Source of the DNA: Zoogloeaceae bacterium
GTDB taxonomy: Bacteria; Pseudomonadota; Gammaproteobacteria; Burkholderiales; Rhodocyclaceae
Assembly (NCBI GenBank): GCA_016791005.1
Contig: JAEUNY010000173.1
Location: forward strand, 30,274 to 94,273
Direction of reading: 5' to 3'
Length of the DNA: 64,000 nt
In this document: piece after piece, positions 38,983 to 53,901 of the stretch
Position numbering within the stretch: position 1 is the first letter of the stretch
Layout of the letters: every line of letters begins with the position of its first letter
Made by a program: the position numbers and the translations under genes
The notes under the pieces: generated by a model
What the model saw: only the letters and a program-made list of their open reading frames with translations
The model's database searches: none
Told to the model about the DNA's origin: nothing

Positions 38983-39906
38983 CTACCACTTGATGTTCCG
39001 GCGCAACCGATAGCGCAGCCAGATCGCGAGCCCGTTCATTGCCAGACACATCACCACCAGGACAAGCCCCGCCGCCGCCGCGTTAGCGTGGAAAGCCGCA
39101 TCGGGGCGGGAGGTCCAGTTGAACATCTGGATCGGCAAAACCGTGAAATCGGCGAAAAGCCAGTCGAAAAGTCCCGCCGGCGGATCTCCCGAAAACGGCA
39201 CGGGTGGCAAATATGCAATGAAGACGGCCGCACCGACGACGATCAGAGGTGCTGTTTCACCGATCGCGCGGGCGAGCCCGATGATGACGCCGGTCAGAAT
39301 GCCCGCGCTGGAATACGGAACGATATGGTCACGCACCGTTTGCCAAGTGGAGGCCCCGCAAGCGAAGGCGCCCTCCCGAATCGCTTGGGGGATGGCGCGG
39401 ATGGCCTCGCGGGTTGCAACGATCACGACGGGAAGGATCAACAAGGCGAGCGTGAGACCCGCCGACAATATGCTGCGCCCCAGGCCGAACGTTTGAACGA
39501 ACATACCGAGGCCGAGCAAACCGAAGACGATCGACGGGACCCCCGCCAGATTGGTGACGTTGATCTCGATGATGTCGGTGATCAGATTCTTGGGGGCATA
39601 CTCTTCTAGATAGACCCCGGCCGCCACCCCAAGGGGAATGGCGGTTCCCGCCGTGACCAACATGACCAGGGTGCTGCCTACCCAGGCGGAGAAGATGCCG
39701 GCCTGCGTCGCCCAACGGGACGGAAAATTGGTAAAAAAGTCCAGGCTAAGCCGCTCGGCGCCCGCCGAGTACATGTCCGCAAACAGGGCAACCAGGGTCA
39801 GCAAGCCCGTCATCAGGCAGACGATGCCGAGGAGTCCGAACATGACGTCCCAGCGCTTGTGCCGGGTGATGATGGCACGGATCGCGGCAATATCAGCTTG
39901 GTTCAT
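38983..39906 (-). CDS. pstA: Phosphate ABC transporter permease PstA
   Basis: Inner-membrane permease of the phosphate importer, 307 aa with six predicted helices. The ABC-permease cytoplasmic loop is [18 protein letters not shown] near residue 205, and the conserved [23 protein letters not shown] segment is near 100. The start [11 protein letters not shown] at 39906 shares a base with the pstC stop (TGATG). Confidence 0.95.
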   Translation of the reverse strand: MNQADIAAIRAIITRHKRWDVMFGLLGIVCLMTGLLTLVALFADMYSAGAERLSLDFFTNFPSRWATQAGIFSAWVGSTLVMLVTAGTAIPLGVAAGVYLEEYAPKNLITDIIEINVTNLAGVPSIVFGLLGLGMFVQTFGLGRSILSAGLTLALLILPVVIVATREAIRAIPQAIREGAFACGASTWQTVRDHIVPYSSAGILTGVIIGLARAIGETAPLIVVGAAVFIAYLPPVPFSGDPPAGLFDWLFADFTVLPIQMFNWTSRPDAAFHANAAAAGLVLVVMCLAMNGLAIWLRYRLRRNIKW

Positions 39907-40835
39907 CAATACACCTCGCGATAACGCCGCCGCAGCCAATGGCCGAAAATATTGAGGAGCAAGGTCATCAGAACGAGGGTCAGACCCACCGCGAAGATGG
40001 TCTGATAACCCACCGACCCATGCTCCAGGTCGCCCTGGGCAACCCCCGCGATGTACGACGCGAGGGTCATGGCGGAATCCGCTGGATTGAGGGTGAGGTT
40101 GGGCTGACTTCCCGCCGCGATTGTCAGAATCATGGTTTCCCCTACGGCGCGGGAAACCGCCAACACATAGGCAGACGCCACCCCAGAGGTAGCGGCCGGC
40201 ATCACCACCCGCAGCGCGGTCTGCAGGCGAGTGCCCCCCATGGCGTAGGACCCCTCGCGCAAGCTCATGGGCACCGCGCGCATGGCGTCTTCCGCAAGGG
40301 AGCTGACGTAGGGAATGATCATCACACCCATGACAATCCCGGCCGAGAGGAGATTGAAACCCGGCAACTCCGGCCAGATCGTCTGCAGCAGCGGAGTCAC
40401 TGTCAGGAGGGCGAAATAACCGAAGATCACTGTCGGGACTCCCCCCAGCAGTTCGAGCACCGGCTTGGCCGCCTCCCGCAGGCGAAACGAAGCGAACTCT
40501 GAGAGGAAGATTGCGATCAGGGTACCGGCAGGAATCGCAATCCCGAGAGCCACCAGGGAGCTCGTGAGCGTCCCTGAAATCAGCGGCAACACCCCATAAT
40601 GTGCATCATCGAAGAGCGGCGTCCACTGCGGATCGGTGAGAAAGTCCCACAATGACACATGGGCAAAGAAGGAAGCTGACTCGGTGACCAGGATGTAGAC
40701 AATGGCGCAGGTCACGATCACCGAAATCAGGGCCGCGAGGAAGAGCAAGGACTCGATTCCCATTTCCCGCAGCCGCCGAGACTGACGCTTCTTCAAACGG
40801 TCGCTGGTGACGGCAGGACTCGACATAGGCGTCAT
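39906..40835 (-). CDS. pstC: Phosphate ABC transporter permease PstC
   Basis: Second permease subunit of the phosphate importer, 309 aa with six helices after a basic cytoplasmic N-terminus (KKRQSRRLREMG). The permease loop reads SYAMGGTRLQTALRVVMPAA near residue 210. I take the ATG at 40835; a TTG at 40862 and a second ATG at 40826 are alternatives and none has a clear ribosome-binding site. It follows pstS by roughly 100 nt. Confidence 0.93.
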   Translation of the reverse strand: MTPMSSPAVTSDRLKKRQSRRLREMGIESLLFLAALISVIVTCAIVYILVTESASFFAHVSLWDFLTDPQWTPLFDDAHYGVLPLISGTLTSSLVALGIAIPAGTLIAIFLSEFASFRLREAAKPVLELLGGVPTVIFGYFALLTVTPLLQTIWPELPGFNLLSAGIVMGVMIIPYVSSLAEDAMRAVPMSLREGSYAMGGTRLQTALRVVMPAATSGVASAYVLAVSRAVGETMILTIAAGSQPNLTLNPADSAMTLASYIAGVAQGDLEHGSVGYQTIFAVGLTLVLMTLLLNIFGHWLRRRYREVY

Positions 40836-40951
40836 TTCGACAGCGGCAACGGTGGCAGACAAGGGATTCTACGCAAGAGAGAACGTAACGAAAACGCGGT
40901 CGGGCAATCACGGGGCTTCGACCACCCCGCGGCCACCCGACACCGAAGGGC

Positions 40952-41947
40952 TTACTCTTTTGGTTCGCGCTTCAGCAGATCGGCGATCTTGACACCGACC
41001 TCGTTATGTCCGCCGAAAGCCGTCCCCGTCTTGCCCTTCAGGAAGTTTTCGGAGGCGTGCTTGTACTCCTCCGCCAGCAGCGGGACGTACTTCACTTCCT
41101 TCACCAGTTCAGCCGCGTTCTTCAGGTAGAACTCGACAAACTCTTTCACCGCCGGCGTCTTGGCCGCCTCGGCATTCACGTAGATGAAGATCGGGCGGGC
41201 AAGCGGAACGTAAGAGCCGTCCATCACCGCCTTGTCCGAAGGCATTACCGCGGCCTTGCCGCCGGCTGGCGCGATGGCGAGGGCCTTCAACTTATCCTTG
41301 TTTTCGATGTAGTAGGCGTACCCGAAGTAACCCATCCCACCTTGATCCCTCGACACCCCTTGGACGAGGACGTTATCGTCCTCAGAAGCGGTGTAGTCAC
41401 CACGGGATGACTTGGGCTTGCCGACGATGGCCTCGGTGAAGTACTCGAAGGTGCCGGAATCCGTCCCGGGCCCGTAGAGCTTCAACGCCTGGTTGGGGAA
41501 TTTGGGATTGACCTGACTCCAGTTGCCAACCTGTCCCTGCCCCTCGGGAGACCAGATCTTCTTCAGGTCCTCGACAGAAATGCTCGTCAGGGGATTCTTC
41601 GGATGAACCACCACCGTGAGGGCATCGAAGGCCACCGGCAATTCGATGTATTTGATCCCGGCCTTTTTACATTCCTCCATTTCGGAGGACTTGATGGGCC
41701 GCGAAGCATCGGAGACTTCGATTTCTCCCCGGCAGAACTTCTTGAAACCACCCCCCGTCCCGGAAACGCCGACCGTCACCTTGACCGCGCCCCGTTTGGA
41801 CTTCTGGAATTCTTCCGCCACGGCTTCGGTGATCGGGTAGACGGTGCTGGACCCATCAATCTTGATTACCGATTGAGCAAGCGCCTGCCCGGCCCCAAGG
41901 GAGCCCATGATCAGCCACGCCACCGACACCATTTTTGTCTTGAACAT
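40952..41947 (-). CDS. pstS: Phosphate-binding periplasmic protein PstS
   Basis: Substrate-binding protein of the phosphate importer, 331 aa. A signal peptide of about 24 residues ends in GQALA before [15 protein letters not shown]. The phosphate-binding segments [24 protein letters not shown] and [10 protein letters not shown] are visible; the variant resembles the SphX/PstS-like group rather than E. coli PstS. GGAGG lies 9 nt before the ATG. A Pho box precedes it. Confidence 0.95.
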   Translation of the reverse strand: MFKTKMVSVAWLIMGSLGAGQALAQSVIKIDGSSTVYPITEAVAEEFQKSKRGAVKVTVGVSGTGGGFKKFCRGEIEVSDASRPIKSSEMEECKKAGIKYIELPVAFDALTVVVHPKNPLTSISVEDLKKIWSPEGQGQVGNWSQVNPKFPNQALKLYGPGTDSGTFEYFTEAIVGKPKSSRGDYTASEDDNVLVQGVSRDQGGMGYFGYAYYIENKDKLKALAIAPAGGKAAVMPSDKAVMDGSYVPLARPIFIYVNAEAAKTPAVKEFVEFYLKNAAELVKEVKYVPLLAEEYKHASENFLKGKTGTAFGGHNEVGVKIADLLKREPKE

Positions 41948-41985
41948 TGCGGTTTTCCTCCGTTGAGCGATCGCTTCAGCTCGTC

Positions 41986-42019
41986 ATTTTATGAACCGAA
42001 TGTTACAGAACAGTGACAC
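41986..42019 (-). promoter_or_regulatory. Pho box and -10 of pstSCAB
   Basis: Three heptamers on the minus strand, GTGTCAC (42019-42013), CTGTAAC (42008-42002) and GGTTCAT (41997-41991), repeat at an exact 11-nt period; each matches CTGTCAT at about 5 of 7. A -10-like TAAAAT sits at 41991-41986. This is the standard PhoB-activated promoter design, about 40 nt before the pstS ATG. Confidence 0.72.
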
Positions 42020-42050
42020 ATTGCAGCGCATCATCCGGCGGCCGGCGGAT

Positions 42051-43412
42051 TCATACCTGCCGTTCGCAAGCGCTCGCCACCGTCGCAGCCAAGCGCTGCG
42101 CCAGGTCTTCGACGTGAGGGCCATTTTTCCCTTCCACCATCACGCGCAGTACGGGTTCGGTCCCCGAGGGCCGCAGAAGCACCCGCCCATCGTCTCCCAA
42201 CTCCTCAACGGCAAGCCGTTCAGCATCCTGGATCGACGGATTCTGGCGCCAGTCGAAGCCTGTCCGGATCGGCACATTGACCAGCTTTTGCGGATATAAG
42301 GCGAGGTCGGCGCAGGCCTCGGGAAGGGTTTCCCCTGAAGCCCGCAGGGCGGCAAGTACCTGCAACGCGGAGACGATGCCATCTCCCGTGGTATGACGAT
42401 CGAGGCAAATGATGTGACCGGAATTCTCGCCCCCGAGCTTCCAGCCCCGCTCCACCATCATTTCCAACACGTAGCGATCGCCCACCTTGGAACGGGCGAA
42501 GGGGGACCCCAGGCGCTCGATGGCCCGCTCGAAACCGAGATTGCTCATCAGCGTTCCGACCACCCCATCCAGGCGCCCCTCCCGCTGGCGTGCCCGCGCA
42601 ACGATAAAGAGCAGCTTGTCGCCGTCGTAGATTGACCCGGCGCGATCCACCATCATCAGGCGGTCCCCGTCACCGTCCAGCGCTAGGCCCAGGTCTGCCC
42701 CGGAAGAAATCACGAACTCCCGCAGCGCATCAGTGTGCGTGGCCCCCACCCGATCGTTGATATTGAGCCCATTGGGCTCCACGCCGATGCTCACTACCTC
42801 GGCACCCAGTTCATGAAAGACGGCAGGGGCGATGTGGTAGGCGGCCCCGTGGGCGCAATCAAGGGCGATCCTGACGCCACGTAGATGCTGGTCTGTCGGG
42901 AAGGTGCTCTTGCAGAATTCGATGTACCGCCCCGCAGCGTCGGACATCCGCCGCGCCCGCCCGATCCTGGGCGAGTCCGCGCAGCCCATGGGCTCGTCGA
43001 GCCGCTGCTCGATTTCCTCCTCGACAGCATCCGGCAACTTGCTTCCGGCCGCGGAAAAGAACTTGATCCCGTTGTCGAAATACGGATTGTGGGAAGCCGA
43101 AATCACCACGCCGGCCTGAAGGCGAAGCGCCCTTGTCAGGTAGGCGACGGCCGGCGTCGGAGTCGGCCCGGCGAGCATCACATCCACCCCGGCCGCCGCA
43201 AACCCCGCCTCCAGCGCCGCCTCCAGCATATAGCCCGACACGCGCGTATCCTTACCGATCAAGACGGTCGGGCGCTCACCGTAGGGCAGGACTTCGGTGT
43301 GGGTCAGGGTCATCCCCGCCGCATAGCCGAGCCGCATGACGAACTCTGGCGTGATGGGCATCTCCCCAACCCGACCCCGCACCCCATCGGTCCCGAAATA
43401 CTTCCGCCCCAT
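42051..43412 (-). CDS. glmM: Phosphoglucosamine mutase
   Basis: Converts glucosamine 6-phosphate to glucosamine 1-phosphate for peptidoglycan and lipopolysaccharide precursors, 453 aa. The phospho-serine loop [16 protein letters not shown] is near residue 100, the Mg-binding [11 protein letters not shown] near 243, and GENSGHII near 325. The ATG at 43412 ([13 protein letters not shown]) has GGAGG upstream. It follows folP, the conserved ftsH-folP-glmM order. Confidence 0.97.
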   Translation of the reverse strand: MGRKYFGTDGVRGRVGEMPITPEFVMRLGYAAGMTLTHTEVLPYGERPTVLIGKDTRVSGYMLEAALEAGFAAAGVDVMLAGPTPTPAVAYLTRALRLQAGVVISASHNPYFDNGIKFFSAAGSKLPDAVEEEIEQRLDEPMGCADSPRIGRARRMSDAAGRYIEFCKSTFPTDQHLRGVRIALDCAHGAAYHIAPAVFHELGAEVVSIGVEPNGLNINDRVGATHTDALREFVISSGADLGLALDGDGDRLMMVDRAGSIYDGDKLLFIVARARQREGRLDGVVGTLMSNLGFERAIERLGSPFARSKVGDRYVLEMMVERGWKLGGENSGHIICLDRHTTGDGIVSALQVLAALRASGETLPEACADLALYPQKLVNVPIRTGFDWRQNPSIQDAERLAVEELGDDGRVLLRPSGTEPVLRVMVEGKNGPHVEDLAQRLAATVASACERQV

Positions 43413-43473
43413 TTCCGTCCTCCACAGGGAAACCGCGCGCATTATGCCACCCTCCGGGGGGCGCGTTTGCGGA

Positions 43474-44325
43474 TCAGGACTGATTCAAGGGCTCCTGCAG
43501 GGCCTCCCACACACACAGGGCGTCGCGGGTGGCCGCGACATCGTGGACCCGCACGATTCTGGCACCCCGCTCCACCGCCATCAGGGCGGCCGCCACACTG
43601 GCAGGCATCCGCTCGCCCACAGGTCGGCCGGTTACCGCACCGAGCATGGACTTTCGCGACACCCCGGCCAGCACTGGCAGCCCATTCCTGCCGAAATAGC
43701 CAAGGTGGCGCATCAAGGTCCAGTTGTGATCTGCCTTCTTGCCAAAGCCAAAACCGGGATCGACCACGATGCGATCCCGATTGATCCCCGCACCAAGCGC
43801 CGCCTCGACCCGCTTCGCTAAAAAACCACCCACCTCCCCAACAACGTCCTCGTAGGTCGGCGCTTCCTGCATCGTGCGGGGCTCCCCCCGCATGTGCATG
43901 AGACAGACGGCCGCCGAACTCGCTGCGACGACAGTCAGAGCGTCCTCGGCTTGGAGGGCGTTCACATCGTTGATCATCGAAGCCCCTGCGTTGAGCGCGG
44001 CCCGCATGACTGCTGGCTTCATCGTATCAACGGAAATCGGCACTCCCAGGGGGTTGAGCAGCTCGATGATTGGGAGAATGCGATCCAACTCTTCGGCCTC
44101 CGCCACGCTGGCCGCCCCCGGGCGGGTCGACTCACCGCCGATGTCCAGGATGCCGGCGCCATCCCGTACCGCCGCCTCCGCACGCCGCAGTACCTCCCCC
44201 GGATCTCCGCCGGCCATCCCGTCACCGGAGAACGAATCTGGCGTCAGATTCAGGATCGCCATGATGACAGGGCGGTCCAGGGCAAGCCGGTATGCCCCAC
44301 AGTGCAGCCAGACAGTCGAACTCAC
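43474..44325 (-). CDS. folP: Dihydropteroate synthase
   Basis: Folate enzyme joining p-aminobenzoate to dihydropterin pyrophosphate; target of sulfonamides. The 283-aa TIM-barrel protein shows [15 protein letters not shown] near residue 22, [11 protein letters not shown] near 56 and [14 protein letters not shown] near 190. I choose GTG at 44325 because GGAG lies 9 nt upstream; a TTG at 44340 would add five residues. The GGAG directly adjoins the U-tract of the ftsH terminator. Confidence 0.94.
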   Translation of the reverse strand: MSSTVWLHCGAYRLALDRPVIMAILNLTPDSFSGDGMAGGDPGEVLRRAEAAVRDGAGILDIGGESTRPGAASVAEAEELDRILPIIELLNPLGVPISVDTMKPAVMRAALNAGASMINDVNALQAEDALTVVAASSAAVCLMHMRGEPRTMQEAPTYEDVVGEVGGFLAKRVEAALGAGINRDRIVVDPGFGFGKKADHNWTLMRHLGYFGRNGLPVLAGVSRKSMLGAVTGRPVGERMPASVAAALMAVERGARIVRVHDVAATRDALCVWEALQEPLNQS

Positions 44326-44338
44326 GCGACGACACTCC

Positions 44339-44370
44339 AAAAAAAGAAAAGCCGGCCCAAGCCGGCTTTT
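44339..44370 (-). terminator. Intrinsic terminator between ftsH and folP
   Basis: Minus-strand AAAAGCCGGC, loop TTGG, GCCGGCTTTT followed by CTTTTTTT. Perfect 10-bp stem with a long U-tract, 17 nt after the ftsH stop. It ends immediately before the folP ribosome-binding GGAG. Confidence 0.88.
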
Positions 44371-44386
44371 CGGACAGCCCTGGAAA

Positions 44387-46279
<1,893 letters not shown>

Positions 46280-46356
46280 AGTGTTTTCCCCAACCCCGCC
46301 CACATCCGGGCTTTGGTTTAATGGACCCATTCTAGTGCCGATCGTTCCCCCGGGCA

Positions 46357-46383
46357 AACCAGGGAATTCCGGCAATTTTCAAG
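46357..46383 (-). promoter_or_regulatory. Candidate sigma-32 promoter of ftsH
   Basis: Minus-strand CTTGAAA (46383-46377) matches the heat-shock -35 exactly; 12 nt later CCCTGGTT (46364-46357) is a 5-of-8 match to the -10. It overlaps the rlmE stop codon. ftsH is a heat-shock gene in E. coli. The short spacer and weak -10 keep confidence low. Confidence 0.33.
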
Positions 46384-46999
46384 GCTTAAGCCCAATTCCG
46401 AGGAGGTACATTTCCGCACTGCGATCTCGCGAAGCCTCCGGTTTTCGAGACACCACGGTCTTAAAGGCCGCTTGCATGGCACGGCGGAATTCCGGAAACC
46501 CCGCTCCTTGAAACACCTTAACCAGAAATCTTCCGTCGGGCGTCAAATGCGTCGTAGCAAATTCCAGGGCCAGTTCGCACAAATGGATTCCCCGGGCCTG
46601 ATCCGCCGACGTGATCCCCGATAAATTGGGCGCCATGTCAGACAGCACCACGTCGGGCCGACGCCCCGCGAGGCACCCCGCAAGCGCCTCCTCCATGGCC
46701 GCCTCGGTGAAATCCCCCTGAAGCACCTCCACGCCCGCCATCGGCACGATCTCCAAAAGATCCAGCGCGACCACGCGCCCCGCCGGGCCCACCCGCGCCG
46801 CAGCCACCTGTGACCAGGAACCCGGCGCCGCGCCAAGATCCACCACCAGACCTCCCGCGCGGAAGAGGTGATCGCGATCGTCGATTTCGAGCAACTTGAA
46901 CGCCGCACGAGACCGGTATCCAGCCGCCTTGGCGCGCTGAACGAAATGATCGGCCACATGCTCCTGCATCCACGCCTTGCTGGTCTTGCTACGCTTCAT
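46379..46999 (-). CDS. rlmE: 23S rRNA 2'-O-ribose U2552 methyltransferase
   Basis: Methylates U2552 in the ribosomal A-loop late in 50S assembly; a heat-shock protein in E. coli (RrmJ/FtsJ). The 206-aa protein has the SAM motif [15 protein letters not shown] near residue 52 and the K-D-K-E catalytic set ([38 protein letters not shown]). It precedes ftsH, as in E. coli, and diverges from yhbY. Confidence 0.96.
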   Translation of the reverse strand: MKRSKTSKAWMQEHVADHFVQRAKAAGYRSRAAFKLLEIDDRDHLFRAGGLVVDLGAAPGSWSQVAAARVGPAGRVVALDLLEIVPMAGVEVLQGDFTEAAMEEALAGCLAGRRPDVVLSDMAPNLSGITSADQARGIHLCELALEFATTHLTPDGRFLVKVFQGAGFPEFRRAMQAAFKTVVSRKPEASRDRSAEMYLLGIGLKP

Positions 47000-47037
47000 C
47001 GGATTAGAATCCTGGCCCTTTACCTGCGGTCCTTCCC

Positions 47038-47472
47038 ATGCCTTCCCTCACCCCCGCCCGACGCCGTGCCTTGCGCGCCGAGGCCCATCATCTCGATCCC
47101 GTTGTCAGTGTCGCCGCCAAGGGCCTGACGCCTGCCGTCCTCGCCGAGATCGAACGCGCGCTCACCGCCCATGGCCTGATCAAGATCCGCATTTACGGAG
47201 AAGACCGGACGGTGCGGGCAGATCTGATGGCCGCCATCTGCTCCGAATCCGGCAGCGAAGCAGTCCAGCACATTGGCAACATCCTGGTGATCTGGCGCGA
47301 GCCGCCAGCGCCCGCCGTTGCGCCGACCATCGATGCTCTGCCCCGCCCACGTCGGGCGCCCGCGGCCAAGGTGCCAAGCGCCGCTGCGCAAAGCCGGTTC
47401 AAACCAGCTGGCCCGCGCACAGCCCGTTCGACTGGAACCCGACTGCGCTCCGGTCAGCGTTCCCGGGGTTGA
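47038..47472 (+). CDS. yhbY: YhbY-like CRM-domain RNA-binding protein with basic tail
   Basis: RNA-binding protein associated with 50S precursors. The CRM domain occupies residues about 1-95, with the conserved [14 protein letters not shown] and LIKIRI segments and the C-terminal [11 protein letters not shown] low-complexity extension of about 50 residues follows, rich in Pro, Arg and Ala, absent from the roughly 97-aa E. coli protein. It diverges from rlmE-ftsH, the arrangement found in E. coli, and converges with the DUF4149 gene. Confidence 0.92.
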   Translation: MPSLTPARRRALRAEAHHLDPVVSVAAKGLTPAVLAEIERALTAHGLIKIRIYGEDRTVRADLMAAICSESGSEAVQHIGNILVIWREPPAPAVAPTIDALPRPRRAPAAKVPSAAAQSRFKPAGPRTARSTGTRLRSGQRSRG

Positions 47473-47475
47473 GGT

Positions 47476-47937
47476 TCAGCCGGATCGCCGCTGTCCGAGA
47501 AACACCAGTGCAACGGCCAACAGGCTCTGGACGACGTACAGACCGCTGGAGACTCCGTGCCAGGTCGCAAAGCGGTCTCGCAGCACGCTCTGCATGACCT
47601 CGCGAGGCAGCGCCTCGGCCTTGAGTTGGGCCATCAATGGCTGGATACCGAACTGGCTTGCCGCGCCACACAGCAGCAGGACCGCCACCAGCCAGAACAT
47701 CTTGTTCCGCCACACCCGCCAGCCTTCACGGAAACCCAGGTAGACGAGGAGATAGCTGCCGCAAGCCAGGCCAACCCAGCCACCCAGTTGGAACATGCGC
47801 CCTGCGAGCGCCCCCGCCAGCACACGATCCCCGAGGGTTGAAAACAAAGTCGGTGCCACCAGGAAGCCGATCGTCCATAGGCTCCCGGCCCACGCCGTGA
47901 TGCCAAGCAACGCCAGCGCGTCAGCAAGCCGGCGCAT
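47476..47937 (-). CDS. DUF4149-type membrane protein
   Basis: 153-aa integral membrane protein with four hydrophobic segments (about residues 7-29, 48-67, 78-98 and 128-148). The pattern WAGSLWTIGFLVAPTLF at the N-terminus and the conserved FATWHGVSSGLYVVQSL near the C-terminus fit the DUF4149 family. Function is unknown. It follows greA by 9 nt, and this neighbourhood recurs in betaproteobacteria, but no functional link is established. Confidence 0.8.
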   Translation of the reverse strand: MRRLADALALLGITAWAGSLWTIGFLVAPTLFSTLGDRVLAGALAGRMFQLGGWVGLACGSYLLVYLGFREGWRVWRNKMFWLVAVLLLCGAASQFGIQPLMAQLKAEALPREVMQSVLRDRFATWHGVSSGLYVVQSLLAVALVFLGQRRSG

Positions 47938-47946
47938 CAGCGGAAC

Positions 47947-48419
47947 TCACACGTAGCGCACATCGAGGATTTCATATTCCCGCACGCCTCCCGGCGCCTG
48001 GACCTCGGCCACATCCCCCGCGTACTTGCCAATCAGGGCACGAGCAATGGGGGAGCTGACGGAAATTTTTCCCGCCTTGATGTCGGCCTCATCTTCGCCG
48101 ACGATCTGGTAGGTGACGTTCTGACTGGAGTCGAGATCCTCCAGATCCACCGTGGCACCAAAAACGCAACGCCCGTCGGCGTCGAGGAGCTTCGGATCGA
48201 TGATCTGGGCATTGGAGAGCTTGCCTTCGAGTTCCTTGATCCGCCCCTCGATGAAGCCCTGACGCTCCTTGGCGGCATCGTATTCGGCATTTTCCGAGAG
48301 ATCCCCATGGGAGCGGGCTTCGGCGATCGCTGCGATCACGTTGGGGCGATCGACGGTCTTCATCCGATGAAGTTCCTGCTTGAGCAACTCGGCACCCACC
48401 ACCGTCAACGGAACCTTGC

Positions 48420-48423
<4 letters not shown>
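47947..48423 (-). CDS. greA: Transcript-cleavage elongation factor GreA
   Basis: Rescues backtracked RNA polymerase by stimulating transcript cleavage, 158 aa. The N-terminal coiled coil carries the acidic tip [17 protein letters not shown] near residue 41, and the C-terminal FKBP-like domain ends [13 protein letters not shown]. The ATG overlaps the carB stop by 4 nt, so it is translated in the carAB transcript. Confidence 0.97.
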
Positions 48424-51647
<3,224 letters not shown>

Positions 51648-51695
51648 GACCGGACCTCGGTGTGGGGAGCGGGCCGCCCCGCCCCCGACGAAGAC

Positions 51696-52838
51696 TTACT
51701 GGCGGGATTCCAGCAGGGAAATAAAGCGATCGAAGAGATAAGCCATGTCGTGGGGCCCCGGACTCGCCTCCGGATGGCCCTGGAAGCACAGGGCCGGGCG
51801 GTCCGTCCAGGCCAGCCCTTGCAAGCTCCCGTCGAAGAGCGAGACGTGGGTCGCCCGCAGATTGGCAGGAAGGCTGGCAGCATCCACCGCAAAGCCATGA
51901 TTCTGACTGGTGATCAACACCTGCCCCGAATCCAGGTCCTTCACCGGGTGGTTGGCGCCATGATGGCCGAACTTCATCTTGACGGTCCGCGCCCCGGCCG
52001 CCAGGGCCATGAGCTGATGGCCCAGGCAGATCCCGAAGGTCGGCAACCCGCGCTCCAGGAATTCCCGGATGGCGGTGATTGCGTAGTCGCAGGGCTCGGG
52101 GTCACCGGGCCCGTTGGAGAGGAACACCCCATCCGGCTTGAGGGCCAACACCTCGGCCGCTGGGGTCTTGGCCGGCACAACCGTCAGGCGGCATCCACGA
52201 CCCGCCAGCATCCGCAGGATGTTGCGCTTGACGCCAAAATCGTAGGCCACGACATGGAAGCGAAAGGCCTCGGGCGTGACAAACCCGGCCTCGAGGGTCC
52301 ATTCACCCTCGGTCCACGGGTAGGTCTCCTGGGTCGAGACCACCTGCGCCAAATCCATTCCGGCGAGACCGGGGAAGCCCTGAGCGGCGGCCACGGCCGC
52401 CTCGGGGTTCAGGCTGCTCGCCTGCGCCTCGGTCACCAGACAGCCCGCCTGCGCCCCTTTTTCCCGCAGCAGGCGGGTCAGCTTGCGGGTGTCGATGCCA
52501 GCGATCGCCACCACGTTCTGGGACTTCAGATAGGCATCGAGCCGCTCCGTCATGCGCCAATTGGACGGCAAGAGGGGCAGGTCCCGAATCACCAGGCCGG
52601 CCGCATGGACGCCGGCCGCTTCACAATCGCCGGGGTTGATCCCGGTATTGCCAATGTGGGGATAGGTCAGGGTGACGATCTGCCGCGAATAGCTTGGATC
52701 CGTCAAAATCTCCTGGTATCCGGACATGGCGGTATTGAACACCACCTCGCCCACCGTGCTGCCCACGGCTCCGATGCCCTTCCCGTAGAACACCGTCCCG
52801 TCGGCAAGGGCAAGTAAGGCGGGGGGAAATACACTCAA
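51696..52838 (-). CDS. carA: Carbamoyl-phosphate synthase small subunit
   Basis: Glutamine amidotransferase subunit feeding ammonia to CarB, 380 aa. The N-terminal domain contains [20 protein letters not shown]. The class I amidotransferase domain has LSNGPGDP, the nucleophile in [13 protein letters not shown] and the His/Glu pair in [12 protein letters not shown]. The start is TTG at 52838, supported by GGAG 8 nt upstream and the usual N-terminal sequence. A promoter-hairpin pair lies in the 184-bp leader. Confidence 0.97.
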   Translation of the reverse strand: MSVFPPALLALADGTVFYGKGIGAVGSTVGEVVFNTAMSGYQEILTDPSYSRQIVTLTYPHIGNTGINPGDCEAAGVHAAGLVIRDLPLLPSNWRMTERLDAYLKSQNVVAIAGIDTRKLTRLLREKGAQAGCLVTEAQASSLNPEAAVAAAQGFPGLAGMDLAQVVSTQETYPWTEGEWTLEAGFVTPEAFRFHVVAYDFGVKRNILRMLAGRGCRLTVVPAKTPAAEVLALKPDGVFLSNGPGDPEPCDYAITAIREFLERGLPTFGICLGHQLMALAAGARTVKMKFGHHGANHPVKDLDSGQVLITSQNHGFAVDAASLPANLRATHVSLFDGSLQGLAWTDRPALCFQGHPEASPGPHDMAYLFDRFISLLESRQ

Positions 52839-52898
52839 TTTGAACTCCGGCTTCAGACTTTCCCGGCGCAGACCCCCGCTCGGCGCGGGCTACACACG

Positions 52899-52927
52899 AA
52901 AAACGGGATCGGCCGAGGCCGTTCCCG
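52899..52927 (-). terminator. Hairpin with U-tract in the dapB-carA interval
   Basis: Minus-strand CGGGA/TCCCG (outer 5 bp), one mismatch, CGGCC/GGCCG (inner 5 bp), loop TC, followed directly by TTTTTC. It could end dapB transcription, or, since a TATAAT lies just upstream, act inside the carA leader. Confidence 0.65.
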
Positions 52928-52945
52928 CTCAATTTTTACGGGTGC

Positions 52946-52975
52946 ATTATACCCGCTGAGGACCGATTGCCGCAA
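52946..52975 (-). promoter_or_regulatory. Candidate promoter of carAB-greA
   Basis: Minus-strand TTGCGG (52975-52970), 18-nt spacer, perfect TATAAT (52951-52946), between the dapB stop and the hairpin at 52927-52899; the carA start is 108 nt downstream. Confidence 0.6.
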
Positions 52976-53022
52976 TGCACCAGGATGGGGACGCAGCCCT
53001 TCACGGCCCCCGGGTAAAAAGC

Positions 53023-53841
53023 CTAAGCCCCTGGGGCACGCAGCCCCAGGACGTCCTGCATGTCGAACAATCCGGCCGAGCGGCCCGCCAGGAAGCGCGC
53101 CGCGCGCATTGCCCCAGTGGCATAGGGCATGCGGCTGCCGGACTTGTGGGTAATCTCGATGCGTTCGCCGATGCCCGCAAAAAGCACGGTGTGGTCGCCC
53201 ACCACATCGCCCCCGCGGATGGTCGAAAAGCCGATGGTTTCGGCCTTGCGCTCACCAGTGACCCCCTCGCGTCCGTAAATCGCGCAGGCGTCCAGATCGC
53301 GACCCAGCTCCCGCGCCACCACTTCGCCCATGCGCAAGGCCGTCCCGGATGGGGCATCCACCTTGTAGCGGTGGTGGGCTTCGATGACCTCCACGTCGTA
53401 GCCGTCCCTGAGGATCGACGCGGCCACCTCCAGCAGGCGGAAGACGGCGTTCACACCTACCGCCATATTGGGTGCGAAAACGACGGGAATGCGCTGGGCA
53501 AAATCTTCAATCCGACCCTTCTCAGCGGCGGAGAAACCAGTCGTACCGATCACCATCGCTTTTTTTAGTGCCTCGGCCATGCCCAGATGGGCAAGGGTCC
53601 CCTCCGGCCGGGTGAAATCGACGACGCAGTCGGCCTGAGCGATGCCGGCGCGGGGGTCATCCCCGATCAGGACACCGCAGGGCGCCCCCACGAGTTCTCC
53701 TGCGTCGCGACCGATGAACGGCGTATCCGGCCGGTCGAAGGCCGCGGCGAGCACGACCCCCTCCTCCTTCAGGGCGGCCTCGATGAGCATCCGCCCCATG
53801 CGACCGGAAGCGCCGGCAATTGCAACCCGAATGGGACTCAT
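53023..53841 (-). CDS. dapB: 4-hydroxy-tetrahydrodipicolinate reductase
   Basis: Lysine and diaminopimelate pathway reductase, 272 aa. The nucleotide-binding motif [11 protein letters not shown] is at residues 9-19, followed by the catalytic [16 protein letters not shown] near 157, and the family GTTGFS segment. I take the ATG at 53841 ([10 protein letters not shown]) over a TTG 18 nt upstream. It follows bamE and precedes carA, both on the same strand. Confidence 0.96.
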   Translation of the reverse strand: MSPIRVAIAGASGRMGRMLIEAALKEEGVVLAAAFDRPDTPFIGRDAGELVGAPCGVLIGDDPRAGIAQADCVVDFTRPEGTLAHLGMAEALKKAMVIGTTGFSAAEKGRIEDFAQRIPVVFAPNMAVGVNAVFRLLEVAASILRDGYDVEVIEAHHRYKVDAPSGTALRMGEVVARELGRDLDACAIYGREGVTGERKAETIGFSTIRGGDVVGDHTVLFAGIGERIEITHKSGSRMPYATGAMRAARFLAGRSAGLFDMQDVLGLRAPGA

Positions 53842-53901
53842 GTGATGTCCAATGATCAAATCAGAGCGGGCTCAGCCACGATGGGGCACCCGCGGAGAAA
53901 A

